A stretch of 64,000 nucleotides of DNA from Vicia villosa (GCF_029867415.1 NC_081183.1:143669097-143733096); one strand, 5' to 3'. Shown: positions 46,870 through 59,799, counted from the stretch's first letter. Notes: generated by a model not told the origin, from the sequence alone. A program made the numbers and translations.

Positions 46870-48285
46870 ATATAGTGGCAGAGCCAGGGAAGACCACGAC
46901 ACCCTATTATTTTTCAGAAACAATTTATATGAAAAAAAACTACCATAAAAACAACTTGTATTTGAATGGTATTATCATCATATATATATAGTGAAAAGAA
47001 GAACTATTCATTAGTTTTATATAAATAATTTAATAATATTACAATATAATATCATCACCCCCACACATCTCTCTACAAGTTAAAAAAAATTCTGTATAAA
47101 AAATATAACTATAATTTCTTTTCAATTACTCAACTATAATTAATATTATTTTATTGTTAATAATTTTAATTATATTATTTTTTATAATTTATAAGAAACA
47201 ACTAATAAGATATTAATTATTATTATTCTTAAAGATAAATTTATAAAATTATACTAATTGTCAACAAATTTAATACAATCAATAATTTTTAATTTTATAA
47301 TATATTCAAATAATCTTATGTTTAAGGAAAATATAATAAAATATTAAAAAAAATTAATATAAGTGAAAAATTAATGAAACTTAATTTAATAAGTGAATTT
47401 TACTACTAATATTATTAGTTGTATCAATCTTTCTTATAAAAATATATTTGAGTATTTCAAAATGATAATAGAAAATTACAAAATTATTTCTATCAAGTAT
47501 TAATTTAGTCATCAATATTATTAACACAAATAGTAGGATATTAATTTGAAAGTGATATAAGTAATATTAATTTTACAAATTAGTGTTATATTAAAAATTG
47601 AAAAAAATAATTTTATTTTGAAGAAATAAATAAATCAGTTCGAGGATAAGGAGTAATATTTTTTACAACTTCTTTTTATCATTTTTAATAGAGTTTAAAG
47701 GTAGTGCACTGACAGTGTAAACAAACTTTACACATACATCCAATCAAAATCCTTACACCTGCCATGTCATATTAATTTTTTTAAATTAAAATTGTGTTTT
47801 AATTGGATGCATGGTTGTGATTGGTTGACAGTGTAAAAATATTTTACACTGTCAGTGCATATCTCTTTTTCTCTTTTTAATATCGAATCAATTTTCACAT
47901 TCACAATTCTCGTCAACTACATTTATTTATTTATTTGTAAGGTCATCACATTCCTCTATAATTTTTTTATTTCAAAATTTTTTATTTTGATGAAAGTGTA
48001 AATTTTTAATTTTAGAGTTTTATTTTATGGTTGAAATGGTACATTTTTTGTTTTAAAAAATTGTTAGTTTTGATCAATTGTATTATAAGTTTATAACAGA
48101 CAAACAAAATTTAATATATGTTCTGTTAACCCTAAATTTAATATTATCAATAAGTTTATAACATTTAATTATATTTTATTATAATTTAAAAATTTTGTAT
48201 AATTTTTTTTTAAATAATTTATAATTTTTATTTTATTTTACTAGCCCTCCCAACATTTTTTCCTAGTTCCGTCACTGTCTCTATG
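46870..48285. mobile_element. Candidate TIR element, very AT-rich interior
   Basis: The left GTGGCAGAGCCAGGGAAGAC and the right end, complement GTGACGGAACTAGGAAAAAA, are similar inverted termini of the GTGGCGGAGCCAGG type common in plant DNA transposons. The interior is AT-rich and non-coding and contains the MITE at 47704. No target duplication was confirmed. Confidence 0.4.
47704..47859. mobile_element. Short MITE with TGCACTGACAGTGTAAA termini
   Basis: Perfect 17-bp inverted ends, TGCACTGACAGTGTAAA (47705) and TTTACACTGTCAGTGCA (47843-47859). A second inner GACAGTGTAAA lies near 47827. A repeat of this kind is widespread in legume DNA, by recollection. The target duplication is unclear. 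Confidence 0.8.
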
Positions 48286-48420
48286 CTTGCAAATTAAACT
48301 GAGACTCGTAAGTTTTTTTTTTTAATTTAAAAAACCAAATATTATATTAACATAAAAATATTCTACTCAACACTTCAAAGACTCGTTTGTTTTAATTTTT
48401 TTCAAAATAATTTTAATAAT

Positions 48421-48421
48421 G

Positions 48422-48480
<59 letters not shown>
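48421..48480. repeat. (TA)n microsatellite
   Basis: About 58 bp of pure TA. Confidence 0.95.
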
Positions 48481-48482
<2 letters not shown>

Positions 48483-48689
48483 TAAAAAATTAGTATAAAT
48501 AATTATTTTAAAATTTTATTATTTTACTATATTTTTTAAATATTGAAAATTTAAAAAATCATTTAAGTATGAAGTTTTTTAAAATAATTTTTTAGATATA
48601 TTTTTTATAAAAAAAAATAGTAATTTCAACTATATTTTAATTTTTTTATATTTATGTTGCATGATGTCAAAGTTAGTGTTTGAATTTAC

Positions 48690-49930
48690 TTATTTTATGA
48701 TTGTGTCTTTAAAGGGATGATGCTTTACTTTGAAAATTTTGAGAAAAATGAAATTTCTGATGGAATATGCTTTTGTGCCATTTCCGAATAAAGAGACTTT
48801 GGAGATGATCAAATTGATTGCACTTTTCCAATGCACCACCTTGTTGAATCCCCTTTGATTTCTACAAAATCAGATTGTGTTGAAGATATTTATAATGGCA
48901 GCAGTAATTACAGCCTTGCATTGTTTGGACCATACTCTTTGGCACATGTTCCAAATTCCTCAGATATTTAAGTTAGAAATATAGTTTATGGTACCAAAAA
49001 AACAGTTCCGTATTTGTTGAGAGAAGGAGCAAGTGAAGAAAATGTGATATGTTGTTTCAACCTCTTTGTAGCAGAAATTACAGATTTAAGGAAGACTGAG
49101 CCATGTTTTTAACAGAGTTTCATCTAAAGGGATCTTGTTGCTGTAAAACTTCCAAGCCACATAGATTTTGTCCAAAAGAGATTTTGACCATTTGGACAAT
49201 GGAACATATAAGCTTCCTTAAAAGTTAGAGAACCCGAGGGAGTGTGCTTCCAAATCAACTTGTCTTGGCGTTCTTCAAAAGGGATAGTGACCTACTGGAT
49301 AAGGTGCTTCAAGTTTGGAAAAATCTACAACAGCTGAGCATGGATCTTCCAAGTGTGTTTTTCAATAAAATCTGAAATTTGATTGAAGAAACAAATGAGC
49401 ACCAATGGGAATGTTTAAAGTGTCAGCAATTGGAGTTCCATTCCCAGCATCAGTCTAAAAATTAATAGACTTTCCATCACACAAAAGCTATTTACTATTG
49501 TCCAAAATAACTTGTACATGATGTTTTCAACAAGACCAAATGGAAGAGAATACATTGTATTTAATGGGCCTATTGTGTCTGAGAACTATACAAGCTAAGA
49601 AATTGGGCCCATTTATTGGACTGCACAAGATCCCAACATAGCTTAAGGTTTGCAGCAACGTTCATTTTAGAAAGATATCTAATGCCTAAGCCCCCCTTAG
49701 ATAAAGGAGCACATGTTTTATGCCAAACAACAATAACTAATTTATACTATTGTTGCACCCACTCAAAATGAGATTTCTCATACAACACTAAATTTCTTTG
49801 ATCAAAATAGATGGCCAAGAGTAAATAAGAAGGCCGTAAATTAGCATACCATGGCACTTTTAATAAGTTAAAATCTTCCAGCCATAGAGAGGAGATAAGT
49901 TTTCCAAGTTGAAAGCTTAGCCTCCACTTC
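48690..49930 (-). pseudogene. L1-type LINE 3' relic with zf-RVT remnant
   Basis: On the minus strand, around 49160-49020, the frame reads VAWKFYSNKIPLDETLLK, then CNFCYKEVETTYHIFFTCSF. This is the Cys-x2-Cys...His...Cys zinc-binding (zf-RVT) segment found after reverse transcriptase in plant L1 LINEs. Stops interrupt it. The upstream part (to about 49930) has similar character but is too decayed to assign, and the downstream part is LINE-tail-like. Confidence 0.65.
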
Positions 49931-49934
49931 TGAT

Positions 49935-50230
49935 CTTATGTTTTTTAATCAATTTTATTTATTATATAACATACACGTAATTTCTACCTTGACAAAATAA
50001 AATTATATCTAATCATTTGAGTCATTTCAAATTTTACATCAGTTTCACATATATCATTTTATTAATTTTGAGTAACATAATAGACAGAAATGATTAACGT
50101 TATACATTGTATAATTTAAAATAAAGACAAAAATAACATTTAATCTTTAAATTAGTATTTTAAATTAGAGAATATTGTTTTTTTAACTCAATTAAATTAG
50201 AGAATATAAGAGATGTATTATCGATAAAAA
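49935..50230. other. AT-rich intergenic, no feature seen
   Basis: No frame or repeat was recognised. Confidence 0.4.
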
Positions 50231-50581
50231 TTAGGGGTGGTAAAACGGGTCCAGTCCGTTGGACATGCCCGCTTTACCCGCACTTTGCCGCGGAGCGGGT
50301 TAAGGTTTTAGACTCGCAACTTCTAATATATCTGCCCCGCCCCACCCCACCCCGTTTTTTTCGAGCTTTTATAGGTACGAGCATTTACATGAAAATTTAC
50401 ATTTTTAGACCTAAAAAGTGCAAAGCCCACGGGCGTTCCCCGCTCCACCCTCATTTTTTACGGAGAGAGCTAAGGTTTTAAGTCCGCACCCTCAACTATC
50501 TCAGTCCCGCTCCGTCTCTTTTTTTGCGGGCTTTTACGGAATGGACCTAAACGGGGCAAACATGTCCATTTGCCATCCTAG
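50231..50581. mobile_element. MITE-like repeat, GGGGTGGTAAAACGGG ends
   Basis: GC-rich 351-bp block in AT-rich DNA. The left end TTAGGGGTGGTAAAACGGG and the right end, complement CTAGGATGGCAAATGGACA, are imperfect inverted repeats. TAAAAA borders both sides (50225-50230, 50582-50587). Inside, a CCCCGC/GCGGG-rich segment occurs twice. The 65-codon frame at 50418 is part of it. Confidence 0.6.
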
Positions 50582-50587
50582 TAAAAA

Positions 50588-51543
50588 CCGTTTCATTAAA
50601 TTCTTGAAATTGTGATTGATATGCCATGGGAATAACATCTCGAACTTATTGAGATCCTAAAGAAAAATGTCGCATTTCTCACCTAATGGGGGGAAAGATG
50701 GTTGAAGGAAAGGGTTAGGGCCCAATCTTGAGATGAAGGAAGATGACACAATTTGATTGCATGAAACAGAAACCTGTCACTAAAACCTATCTTAATACTA
50801 TTAAGTTTCGAGAAATACCAAGGGAAAAACTAATTTAAAACTATTTATGCCCATGTTATTGTTTTGATTTATTTTTTTTGGTATAAGCAAAAACTCAATA
50901 TCATAAAAGGTACTCAAATCAAGTCAAGGATGAACCACTTGGAGAAATTTATGTCAAGAGTACCCAAAAAAGAAAACCACACTATTAAGAGTTAACCAAA
51001 TGAAACTCATAGCAACCTCAACAATATATAAGTGCTCACATTTTCACATAACTCATGGAAAATAAACCCTACGAACCATGTTTCCATGATTAAAAGTAAA
51101 ACACATAAACTAACTATTTGTATTTTAGTTGATTTTGGATTTAGATATTGCTTTTCCTTGAAAAGATGTGTGACAGTGTTTGTGTGTACAGGCAAAGGTG
51201 AGTCCCTACTTCCTACCCTAGGCAGATAAAATAATGTCCCTTTCTTACAATTGCATACTTTCCATTGGGACCTTAAAGTATCACTATCATCATCACCCTT
51301 TCACCACAAACAATTAGCCAGCATGGCATTGAGTGGAGAAATGGTTGTTTTTTATATGCTTTTGAGATGACAGAGAAGCCATTCATTAAATTATGATACC
51401 ATACAAATCATGAAACAACAAAAACAAACATACAATTCCTCATCATCATCTGTTCCTCAAACATTGAAAAAACAGTTCCCTCCCACCTCTAATAGAAAAC
51501 CATCTTTGTTGCAATCAATATATATTGTTTTTGTCTTATATCT
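50588..51543. other. Intergenic and 3' flank of kinase gene
   Basis: No gene seen. The last 200 bases probably include the kinase 3'-UTR. Confidence 0.4.
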
Positions 51544-54118
51544 CTAGAAGAAATCAAACTCCAGATAATTATCAGAACCTTTCTGATTACCACCTGTTGT
51601 TGTTGACATGTGGCTAACAGGAGCCTTTTCGCCGCCAGACGAGGCAGCCGGGGAAGGTATCTTCTCAAACTCAACAGCCTTTGGAATCTCGGGCGGGGTA
51701 GCACATCGAATCAACGCCCAATTCACGCCTTCGAAAAAGGGATGCTGCTTAATCTCAGTTGCACCTCGTTTATAAGCCAATCTGTGTTGAGGTTCTTTGA
51801 CAAGCAAACCCCTTATTAGATCCCTTGCTGCAAAGCTAACGACAGGTGCTTCTGGAAATCGCAATGGCTGACCTACCACATTAAACAGTGTGGCTCGGTT
51901 TCCGGATCCCTTAAATGGAGTTTTGCCAAACAATAACTCGTATAGAAAGATTCCGTAAGTCCACCAATCAACTGCACTCCCGTGACCTTCACCCTTGATT
52001 ATCTCAGGTGCTAAGTATTCGTGGGTTCCAACAAAGGACATAGACCGAGCATCGGTGGGCTCTGCAATGAGTTCAGGTAGAGGACTTACTTGATTGCCAA
52101 GTTCAGTTTTGGGCTTTCGGTCTTTCTTTGATTTGCTAGAGAAGAGTCGGGGCGAAAAACATGAGGTAGGAGCCACACAGGATGGTTGAATGCAGGATGG
52201 CGGCTCGATACATGCAGGCTGAGCACAGTAACCAGTATTTCTTCTTAAAGGCTCCGAATCTATGGACGAGGATTTAACAAGAGTTGGACTAACAGCACAT
52301 CTGAGGGAAAGGTCAAAATCAGAGAGCATAATATGCCCATCATCCCTAACAAGGACATTTTCTGGCTTAAGATCACGGTATACAATCCCGAGCATGTGGA
52401 GGTACTCCATCGCCAGTAGGACTTCTGCCACATAAAATCTGCAAGTTATGAAGAAATTAGAAGTTGGTCATCATCAAATTAAACTAACATCATACCAAAA
52501 GATGCAAAATACTAAAAAAGGAAAACAAGAAATCATCATTAGGCTTACGGAATATCAGAACAGAAATGATCAGAAATCAAAGAGGTTAAGAAATCGGAGA
52601 ATCTATTCAAACAAACCAAAGCAGTCAGCATCAAACACAAGAAATAATATGATATCTGAAATTGTCTGGCTGAAATAAATTATTTGACTTCATATAAGAC
52701 TCAAAAAAGGCAAATTATAAACAGAACAAAAGCAAAACATGCAAGCATGTAATCCCAAAGGTTTAGGATTCAGTACTTTCAATTCAATAAAGTGCATATG
52801 AAGACTATGAGGGTACAGAAAAAGGAAGATTCCTTTGCAATTGCCAACATACAAATTCAAAGAGCTTAGCAAGAGACAATTTTGGAATCGAGCACTGCGA
52901 CCTAAAAGCATTGCATATGGAATCGAGCCCAATTTTCATGTGAAAAATTACATATCATCCACAAATACATGACAACCTTTGTTCTTCTAAATTCAATACT
53001 ACAATTTGTTATAAGCTGCATCATTTCGAATGAGAAGTAAAAAATTTCTAATTATTTGAAAGCCAAATTGCAGGTTCCATGTAAACAAAATTGTAGAACC
53101 AATTGCTTCTTTGTGGCAAAGAGTTATTAGAGATAATGGAAATAAATCAAAAAGAAGATAAAATTATAAATTGAACATACTTTACTGCCTGCTCAGGAAA
53201 GTGCTTCCCTGGTTGTTTCTGTCTAAGTGTATGTAGGTCACCACCCGGGCAGAACTCCATCACCAAGCACGAAAATTTCTCCGTCTCAAAATGAGTGTAC
53301 AAAGTTGGGAGAAACGGGTGGTCAAGTGACTGAAGAATTTCCCGTTCCGTCTGAGCACGAAGTAACTTCTTACGACTCGCTAACGACCCTTTGTCCATCA
53401 CCTTCATTGCAAAGTAACATTTAGTTCCACTCAACTCAGAGAGATAAACACTGCCAATATCTCCACAACCCAACCTCTTGAGAAGCCTAAAGTGGCCTAA
53501 ACCCAATGCTCCATCTCTAGTTCTAACCACTTGGATAGCTTCCCATCTCATGTCATTTGCCTTGTGAGGCTTGTTTACACTGCTACTAAAGCTACTACAA
53601 GTACTCTCATCACTCACATCACTGCTTGTACTTCCTCTGCATATACTACTCTTACCACTCTCAACAAAATCAGCTCGATCACTAATCTTAGCACTACCAC
53701 TTGTCTTTGCAATACTACTGGCACCATCGCTAGCTTTAGCAGAAACAGAACTGCTCTTCACGCTTCCATATTCTGAGGTCTTTCTCTCTTGATCAACAGA
53801 GCTTTCATGTGGGCCCGTGCTACCACTAATAGCACGAACCGCTTCTCCAGATGATTTGCCTGGAGCGGATGAGGAAGAACCAGAACCAGAACCAAATTTA
53901 TTACTCACTGAATCTGCAGACGAACCCTTTTGGAATGAAACACCAAACTTCTTACTTTCATAAATCTCCCCAATATTCTGCTTAGATAAATCTTCCGTGG
54001 CAGTTAACTCAGGTTTGCCTGTTTTCTGAAGCGACAGTGAAGAAAACTTGAGGTCTTTCACTTCAGATGTTTTCTGATGTTGTTTCGAGAGAGCTTTAGC
54101 AATGGATTTCGAGTCCAT
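51544..54118 (-). CDS. AGC VIIIa protein kinase, PVPK-1/D6PK type
   Basis: Two coding exons, 54118-53181 (donor GTAAA|GTATGT) and 52438-51544 (acceptor CTTGCAG), join in phase to give 610 aa, close to the recalled length of bean PVPK-1. Residues 1-205 are Ser-rich. The kinase domain starts at about 210: glycine loop GCGDIGSV (217-224), catalytic Lys in FAMKVM (239), YRDLKPEN (333-340), and DFD (353-355) in place of DFG, the AGC VIII signature. A long insertion follows before YLAPEI, with a Cys-Pro-rich stretch. The protein ends YLEFDFF, a PIF-type hydrophobic motif used for PDK1 docking. Family members phosphorylate PIN auxin exporters at the plasma membrane, so a role in auxin transport is inferred. 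All catalytic residues are present. Confidence 0.93.
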
Positions 54119-55300
54119 CAGAAATGCTAGAGTTTTTCAATCGAAATTAGATTGACCAAATCAACGGCTTAGCATCCATTTGTATCTTCAAAAATAACAA
54201 ACAAACAACCTATCAGAGACATCAACATCATCAATATCAAAATAACATCAACATATCAACAAAAAATCATCTACAAAAATCCATTGAAGAAATACTTAGT
54301 TCATGTTTGGATTAGCACTGAGATTGACATAATCGCGAAGAACCTCCAAAAACTACACTTTGAAACTTCAACATAATACATGTACCTCGCAGATTTTACC
54401 AAACTCAACCCTCATCCAAACATACATAACCATCACATAAACAAATCAATTAACCAGCAAACAACTAGTTCACTTTCAACAAGAAACAGATAGATCAGGC
54501 AAGTAAGTGAAACAGTCACTCCCACTAAAACACAAATCATGAACATCATAACATAACAAAAACTTCAACAACATAATTAACCAACCTAGTCCTTCAAACA
54601 CCAACAAAAAGTGGACATAACCTAGGACCCATTTAGCAAATCAACTAACAAACATGAGGAGTAAAACTGCATGCAAAACATGATCATAAGGTTAATAAAG
54701 CTCAACAGTGATGAGTAACCAACAAGATAACAACAATAATCAACTCAATAATTAAACCAAAAACAAACAAAAAAACAATAATAATATTTAAAAATATTAA
54801 TTAATTAATAAAATAAAATTCAAATAACATAATTATGAAAAGTTGGACTCCTGAAGAGTAAGAAAAGAGTCAAATTGAAGGAGTTAGAATGCAGGTTTAT
54901 GAGAGAAACAAAAACAAGGGTATTGGAAATAAATTTACCATAAGGAGGTAGATGAAAGTGATAGTGAGAAAAAACGGATCTTGAGGAAGGAAAGACGGTT
55001 TAGGGTAGAATCTGAAGCAGATCCAAAGGGAAAGAGAAAGAGCGAGATGCAGAAAAAGAGATAAACAAACTCGTGAAGAGTTGGATAATTAAGAAGGTAA
55101 AGGAAAAGGCGAAAAGGGAAAGTTAAGATGAACACAAAAGAGTACCTGAAATTTGAAGAATCAGAAACGAAACTCAGCTTCGTTGGTTTGAGAGAGAGAG
55201 AGATTGTTCTCTCTTGGTGGCTTAGAGAGAGAGGGACAGTGGGTGTGATAGGCTGTGAGAGAGAAGAGAGAGAAAGAAGGGTCAAAGGTAAAGCAAAGTT
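54119..55300 (-). other. 5'-UTR and probable leader intron of kinase gene
   Basis: On the minus strand a CT-rich leader (CTCTCTCTC, 55180-55270) ends in TTTCAG|GTACTC near 55145. A candidate acceptor TTTTTGAAG|ATACAAATGG lies near 54186. This would make a leader intron of about 960 nt. An alternative donor (TTATG|GTAAAT) lies near 54940. Confidence 0.4.
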
Positions 55301-55600
55301 TAATTAGTTGAATGAATAATTTCAAAGGTATTTTGTCTCTAAAACCAACACAAGTCCGAATCAATAAACAGTTCCAACTATTTTATCTCTCTGTCTCTCA
55401 TGTCTTTGTTCAATTAATTCTTTTATCTTCTTTTCTCTTTTTTTTTTCTTCACATAGAATTATTATTCTTTTTTCTCATGATTTTTCTTTTTTCAGTTGT
55501 TATCATTATAAAAAAAATATTTTTTATATTTATTGAATAATCGGTATATTTATACTATGTTAGTCAAATGCATTATTTATTCAACAAATGTAAAACCTGA
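55301..55600. other. Kinase gene upstream region
   Basis: TTTCTTTT-rich, no gene seen. It probably holds the kinase promoter; no TATA box was chosen. Confidence 0.35.
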
Positions 55601-55602
55601 GT

Positions 55603-58600
55603 GATCCGTAGATGTATTTATAGAAACATAAAAAATATAATGAATATTGAGAAAATTCAAATTAATTCAGTTCATAAAATCTTCCGTAGATATATCTATC
55701 GAAGGTGTTAAAAATAGAGTGTTTCGTATATGTACCTACGGATCATTCTATTATATTTTAAACCAACTACATTTCTCTCAAAAACTCAATTTTTATAACA
55801 AAAATGGAACTTCAAATTATAGTACATCAAAGTAGTTCAATTTAAATGCAATGGAATATAGTACACCAAAAGAATACATCGTATAAATCATCCAAATAGT
55901 GTCATATACATAATCAAAATAAAGTACATAAATGTATTCCAAATACAGACATCAATAAAATCATAGGCATCACTATTGTGTGTGTCGGACAACATCCTCC
56001 TCCTCTCTTCTGCCTCTGACCCCGCCTCTGCGTCCACTACGTCGTGTGCTGGCTACTCTGCCTCTACCGTCAAGTGCCCCACTTGTCCTGGCACAATGTC
56101 GACGATACAAAAATGTCTCATCTACCATCCTAATGATATCATCCAGTATACGCTTGTGATCAGACCCCTCAGAGAAGAAACCATCGGCAATGCTTGTCGG
56201 CGCCGTGTCAAGTATCTCACGATAACAAGGAAAAACATCGTCAGTGTGGTACAACCGAGACTGATGAGTTTGCAAAATCTCCTGATGGACTGGTCTGGGT
56301 GGTGATCCCGATGTTGTGGAGATCATGTAGGGGCGTGACACCGTGAAGTACCAAATGATGTACCCATCGACGCAGCTCCAGTCTACCTCAAATATGGTCG
56401 CCCGAGCCTCGTCCGGAACCATGTGATGTTCAAAATCTGCAAAGACCTCATCTATTTATCGACGGGTCATCAAGGTAAGAGCGGAGACAGAAGGTTAGCG
56501 AGGTATCGTCTTACAGTAGCCGAATTGTCGCATGACGCGCTCTGGAAGATAGCGAACAATGATGGTAGAACTGGCAACCAACCATCCAAAATATAGTGCA
56601 AAATCATCCCACGGAATCGTCTCACGATGAGCAACGTAACAGTCATATCGGGTGTCTTCGGTAGCCATACGGATCCGGCACCTGGTTCCCTCTAAGGGGG
56701 ACGAAGGCACTAGCATGCGGCATGACCTCGATATAGCTAGGCACCTCTCCCCAACCAATGATCATGGAGAAGTATTGTAATATCCAATCCTGAAATGGAA
56801 ATAAGAAACACGGGGATTAAACATTACTACGATAATAGAATGGACGACTTTGATTAAAAGTTTAAGGATATAAGATTGTTACCACTAAGAGTGAACAGCT
56901 ACCGGCCACAGTCCTTGCCTTCCACAGGCTTCCCTCTCCGAGTCTATAGTAGTTGTAAGCCACTGTTTCTGCTCTCCAGTTGTACTCATGGATCTGTGCA
57001 ATATTCGATAAGTACCTCAGATAAACGACATCTGTGTACGAGGAGCTCATGTCCATAAATAACTGAGTGCCTAAAAAAATAGGAAGTAACATCTCAATAC
57101 ACGTTGTCTAAGTATCTCCACCTCTACTGGGTCACAAGCAGCCTGGTGTGCCACAAGGAGCTAGACATCATTTCTCCGGGTCAAGAAGTGAAACCACATG
57201 TGCGCGCCTCGGGTCCTCTCCACCTCCTCAAGAACATCCTCAGGATCAGCCTCGAGCTCCACAATCAGTGCCTCCCTCGCTTTCTCCTTCATCATCCTAC
57301 CGTGACTAAGGAGAGTACCCTGGATAGGTATATGCAAGAGGCATGCAATGTCATCCAAAGTGATGGTAACCTCACCATGAGGCAGATGGAATGACGACGC
57401 CTCTGGGTGCAACCTCTCTACAAATGACATCACCATCCCATTATGTATGGTGGAGTACCCTATCTAACAGAGGTCCTTTAGCCCAGAAGCTGTGAGGACA
57501 TCCTGGAACCATGGCTCCGTAGGCTACTGCAGAGAGACAATCTTCCGCCCGTGGTTATAGAACTGATGGGGATCCCAATCCTAAAAATTTCCAAAGAAAA
57601 CACTGTTAATAACAAGCAAAGTTAGAAATAATAAATTTCCACTTAGGACAAACAAGTAATAAGTCTAAGAAATTTTACCTCTTCATTCCATACATGTATG
57701 GTTGTATGATCTGCATACCCTATCAACATGAATAAGTCTGAAGGACCCCATGGATAGCTCACAAGCGCCTCAGACGCATCAGCCTCCTCGTGCAATGGGT
57801 CAACACCATCAGGAGGTGGCACAGGAGATCCAGCATCGACCGGAGGTGGTACATGAGTAGCAAAAGTACCACGGAGACGTCTGTGGGTGGAGGCGTCGGT
57901 GATGAACTCTCACCATCATTCCGACGCCTCTAGGATGAAAAAGTAGATGTGGAAGGCCCCTATCCACCATGCTCCGGGTGAGTATGTGTCGTGGCCTCAT
58001 CCATCACCTCTGCTAGAACGGAGGTGTCAGGTAAATCTGCTGGAACAGAGGATCCATCTGTCACTTGTGAGACTACCTGATGTCGCACGGAGGCATGTTG
58101 TGCAATCCTCCCACGTATAAGTCGGTCTGACTAGTCAGTCATAGCGTCTATATTGTATTACAAATAAAATCGGATTAGATACAATTAACTTATAAAAACA
58201 AAAGGAAAAAAAATCAAATTTAATTCCGTAGGTGCAAATATGGAAATCTTTCGTAGATGTATCTACGGAAGTACCCAGCTTTTCAAAAAACTGAGGTTGT
58301 TTCGTAGGTGCATCTACGGAACTACCTAACGTTTCATTTGTTCCGTAGATACACCTACGGAATATTCTGAAACTTCAAAAATGCAACAATGGTGTCTGTC
58401 ACTGTTCCAGCCACTAAAAAACTCCATTTTGGTGGCTTAATCGTCCGATTTACACATCAAAAAATACCTACATTGTCTTTAAACTATGTTTCAAAAACTA
58501 ACTAATGATTTCTACACCTAAAAATGTATTCAAACTCTATTACGGGAAATACCCAAAAATAACTCAAAAACTTACCATTAAATTGAGTTTTGAAATTGTT

Positions 58601-58870
58601 GAAATGTGTTGATCGTTGATGTTGACGTTCACCACCGAACTTGAGAGAAAACAATGAAGTTTGGTGGAAATTTAATTTTTGAAGTTGAGAGAGATTAAGA
58701 GAGTAGAAGATGAAAAGTGTGAGAATGAGGGAGGAGAAGCAGTCTGGCGCAAATATAAGATCAAATGCTTTCGTAGATACATAACTGGAAGAATTTCGTA
58801 GATGACCCTACGAAACAAATAAACTTTGACAAAAAAATTGTGCTTTCAGAGATACATCTAAGGAAGCAGG
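55603..58870 (-). mobile_element. Putative transposon carrying a PMD gene and palindromic 22-mers
   Basis: A decayed plant-mobile-domain gene (about 58150-55973) is bracketed by clusters of a near-palindrome of the form TTCCGTAG-AT-(A/G)TATCTACGGAA. Three copies lie left of it (about 55604, 55681-55704, 55721-55743). On the right there are four at about 58223-58363 and three more at about 58769-58867. Their restriction to both flanks of the gene suggests they belong to one element. No transposase or terminal inverted repeat with a target duplication was identified, so the boundaries are those of the outermost palindromes. Confidence 0.5.
55973..58150 (-). pseudogene. Plant mobile domain (PMD, MAIN-like) protein, decayed
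   Basis: On the minus strand the pieces run in the order of the PMD/MAIN-like (PP7 long-form-like) family: YPWGPSDLFMLIGYADHTT before a donor near 57676; then FVERLHPEASSFHLPHGEVT with ITLDDIACLLHIPIQG, the diagnostic PMD core at about 57436-57340; GTQLFMDMSSSYTDVVYLRY then LWKARTVAGSCSLL; and WGEVPSYIEVMPHASAF. The C-terminal frame 56422-55973 ends in an Arg-rich tail. In-frame stops occur (for example in the start region and in several central places), and frames shift between blocks. In other plants PMD domains occur both in host silencing factors (MAIN, MAIL1) and in transposons. This copy is probably dead and transposon-borne. Confidence 0.75.
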
Positions 58871-58974
58871 GGGCATTTTTGACAACATGCATGGCGCATA
58901 AGAAGCCCAAGGGGTGGATTAAGAATTTCTCTTTATCTATATTAAGTGCTTTTTAAAATTAAAGTGAAATAATA

Positions 58975-59795
58975 GTATTATTATATAATTACTTCAGTCT
59001 CATAAAATATGTATATATTTTTTAATAATATATATTTTTTAGATTTATTAAATAATTATTGTTCAGTGAATTTAAAAAATAGGATACTGGACAGGATTTT
59101 TTTATCCTGTTTGATGCAAAAATTAATCATGGTATTGGACAAAAAATTTGACAAGAGACTCAACAAAATCATGAATTCTTGTCCCCCATTAAATCATGGA
59201 ACAACTTTTTATCTCAAACACAAATTATCAAAATACCATTTTTTACTCTCTTTCTTATTATTTAATATTTTAATTCATAAATATAATATTAATATTTTTT
59301 ATACCACTATAAATATTATAAAATAAATTATATTATTTTTATTCAGTTCATCGACATACCAAACAAAATAGAAATGAAAATCTCTATTTATTATTTTTCT
59401 TTTTTTTTTATTATTTAATATTTTGATTCATAAATAATAAAAATTATATCATTAAAAATTATTATATAAAAATTATATTATTTTGTTTGCTGCATAAACA
59501 TATTAAATAAAGTAGAGTAAATAAATTATTTCTTCATCTCTTTTCCTCATTATTTTCATTCATATATATTTTGATTCATAAATATTATATTTTATTTATC
59601 AATAAATAATATTATAATAAAAAATTATATTATTTTGTTTGGTGTATAGACATATCAAGCAAAATTGAAAAAAAAATGTCCAATGCATTAACCATTAAAC
59701 ACAGTACGTTACAAAAATTTCTCTTGTATTGTTTTGTATTGTCTATTACTGTTTTGTCCAGTATTTCATATTTTGCAAATCAAATACACCATAAG
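58975..59795. repeat. AT-rich element with internal tandem repeats
   Basis: Left GATACTGGACAGGATTTTTT and right (complement) GAAATACTGGACAAAACAGT resemble inverted ends. Inside, units of about 130-150 bp recur near 59250, 59400 and 59560, each with ATTTTGATTCATAAAT and ATTATATTATTTTGTTTG-like phrases. Non-coding. Confidence 0.5.
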
Positions 59796-59799
59796 AGAG

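Noticed and set aside
53227..53792. Plus-strand frames of 65-81 codons
   Set aside because: Antisense shadows of the kinase N-terminal exon.
55603..58867. Regular palindromic repeats resembling a CRISPR array
   Set aside because: Spacing is irregular, copies vary, and this is plant nuclear DNA; they are transposon-associated palindromes.
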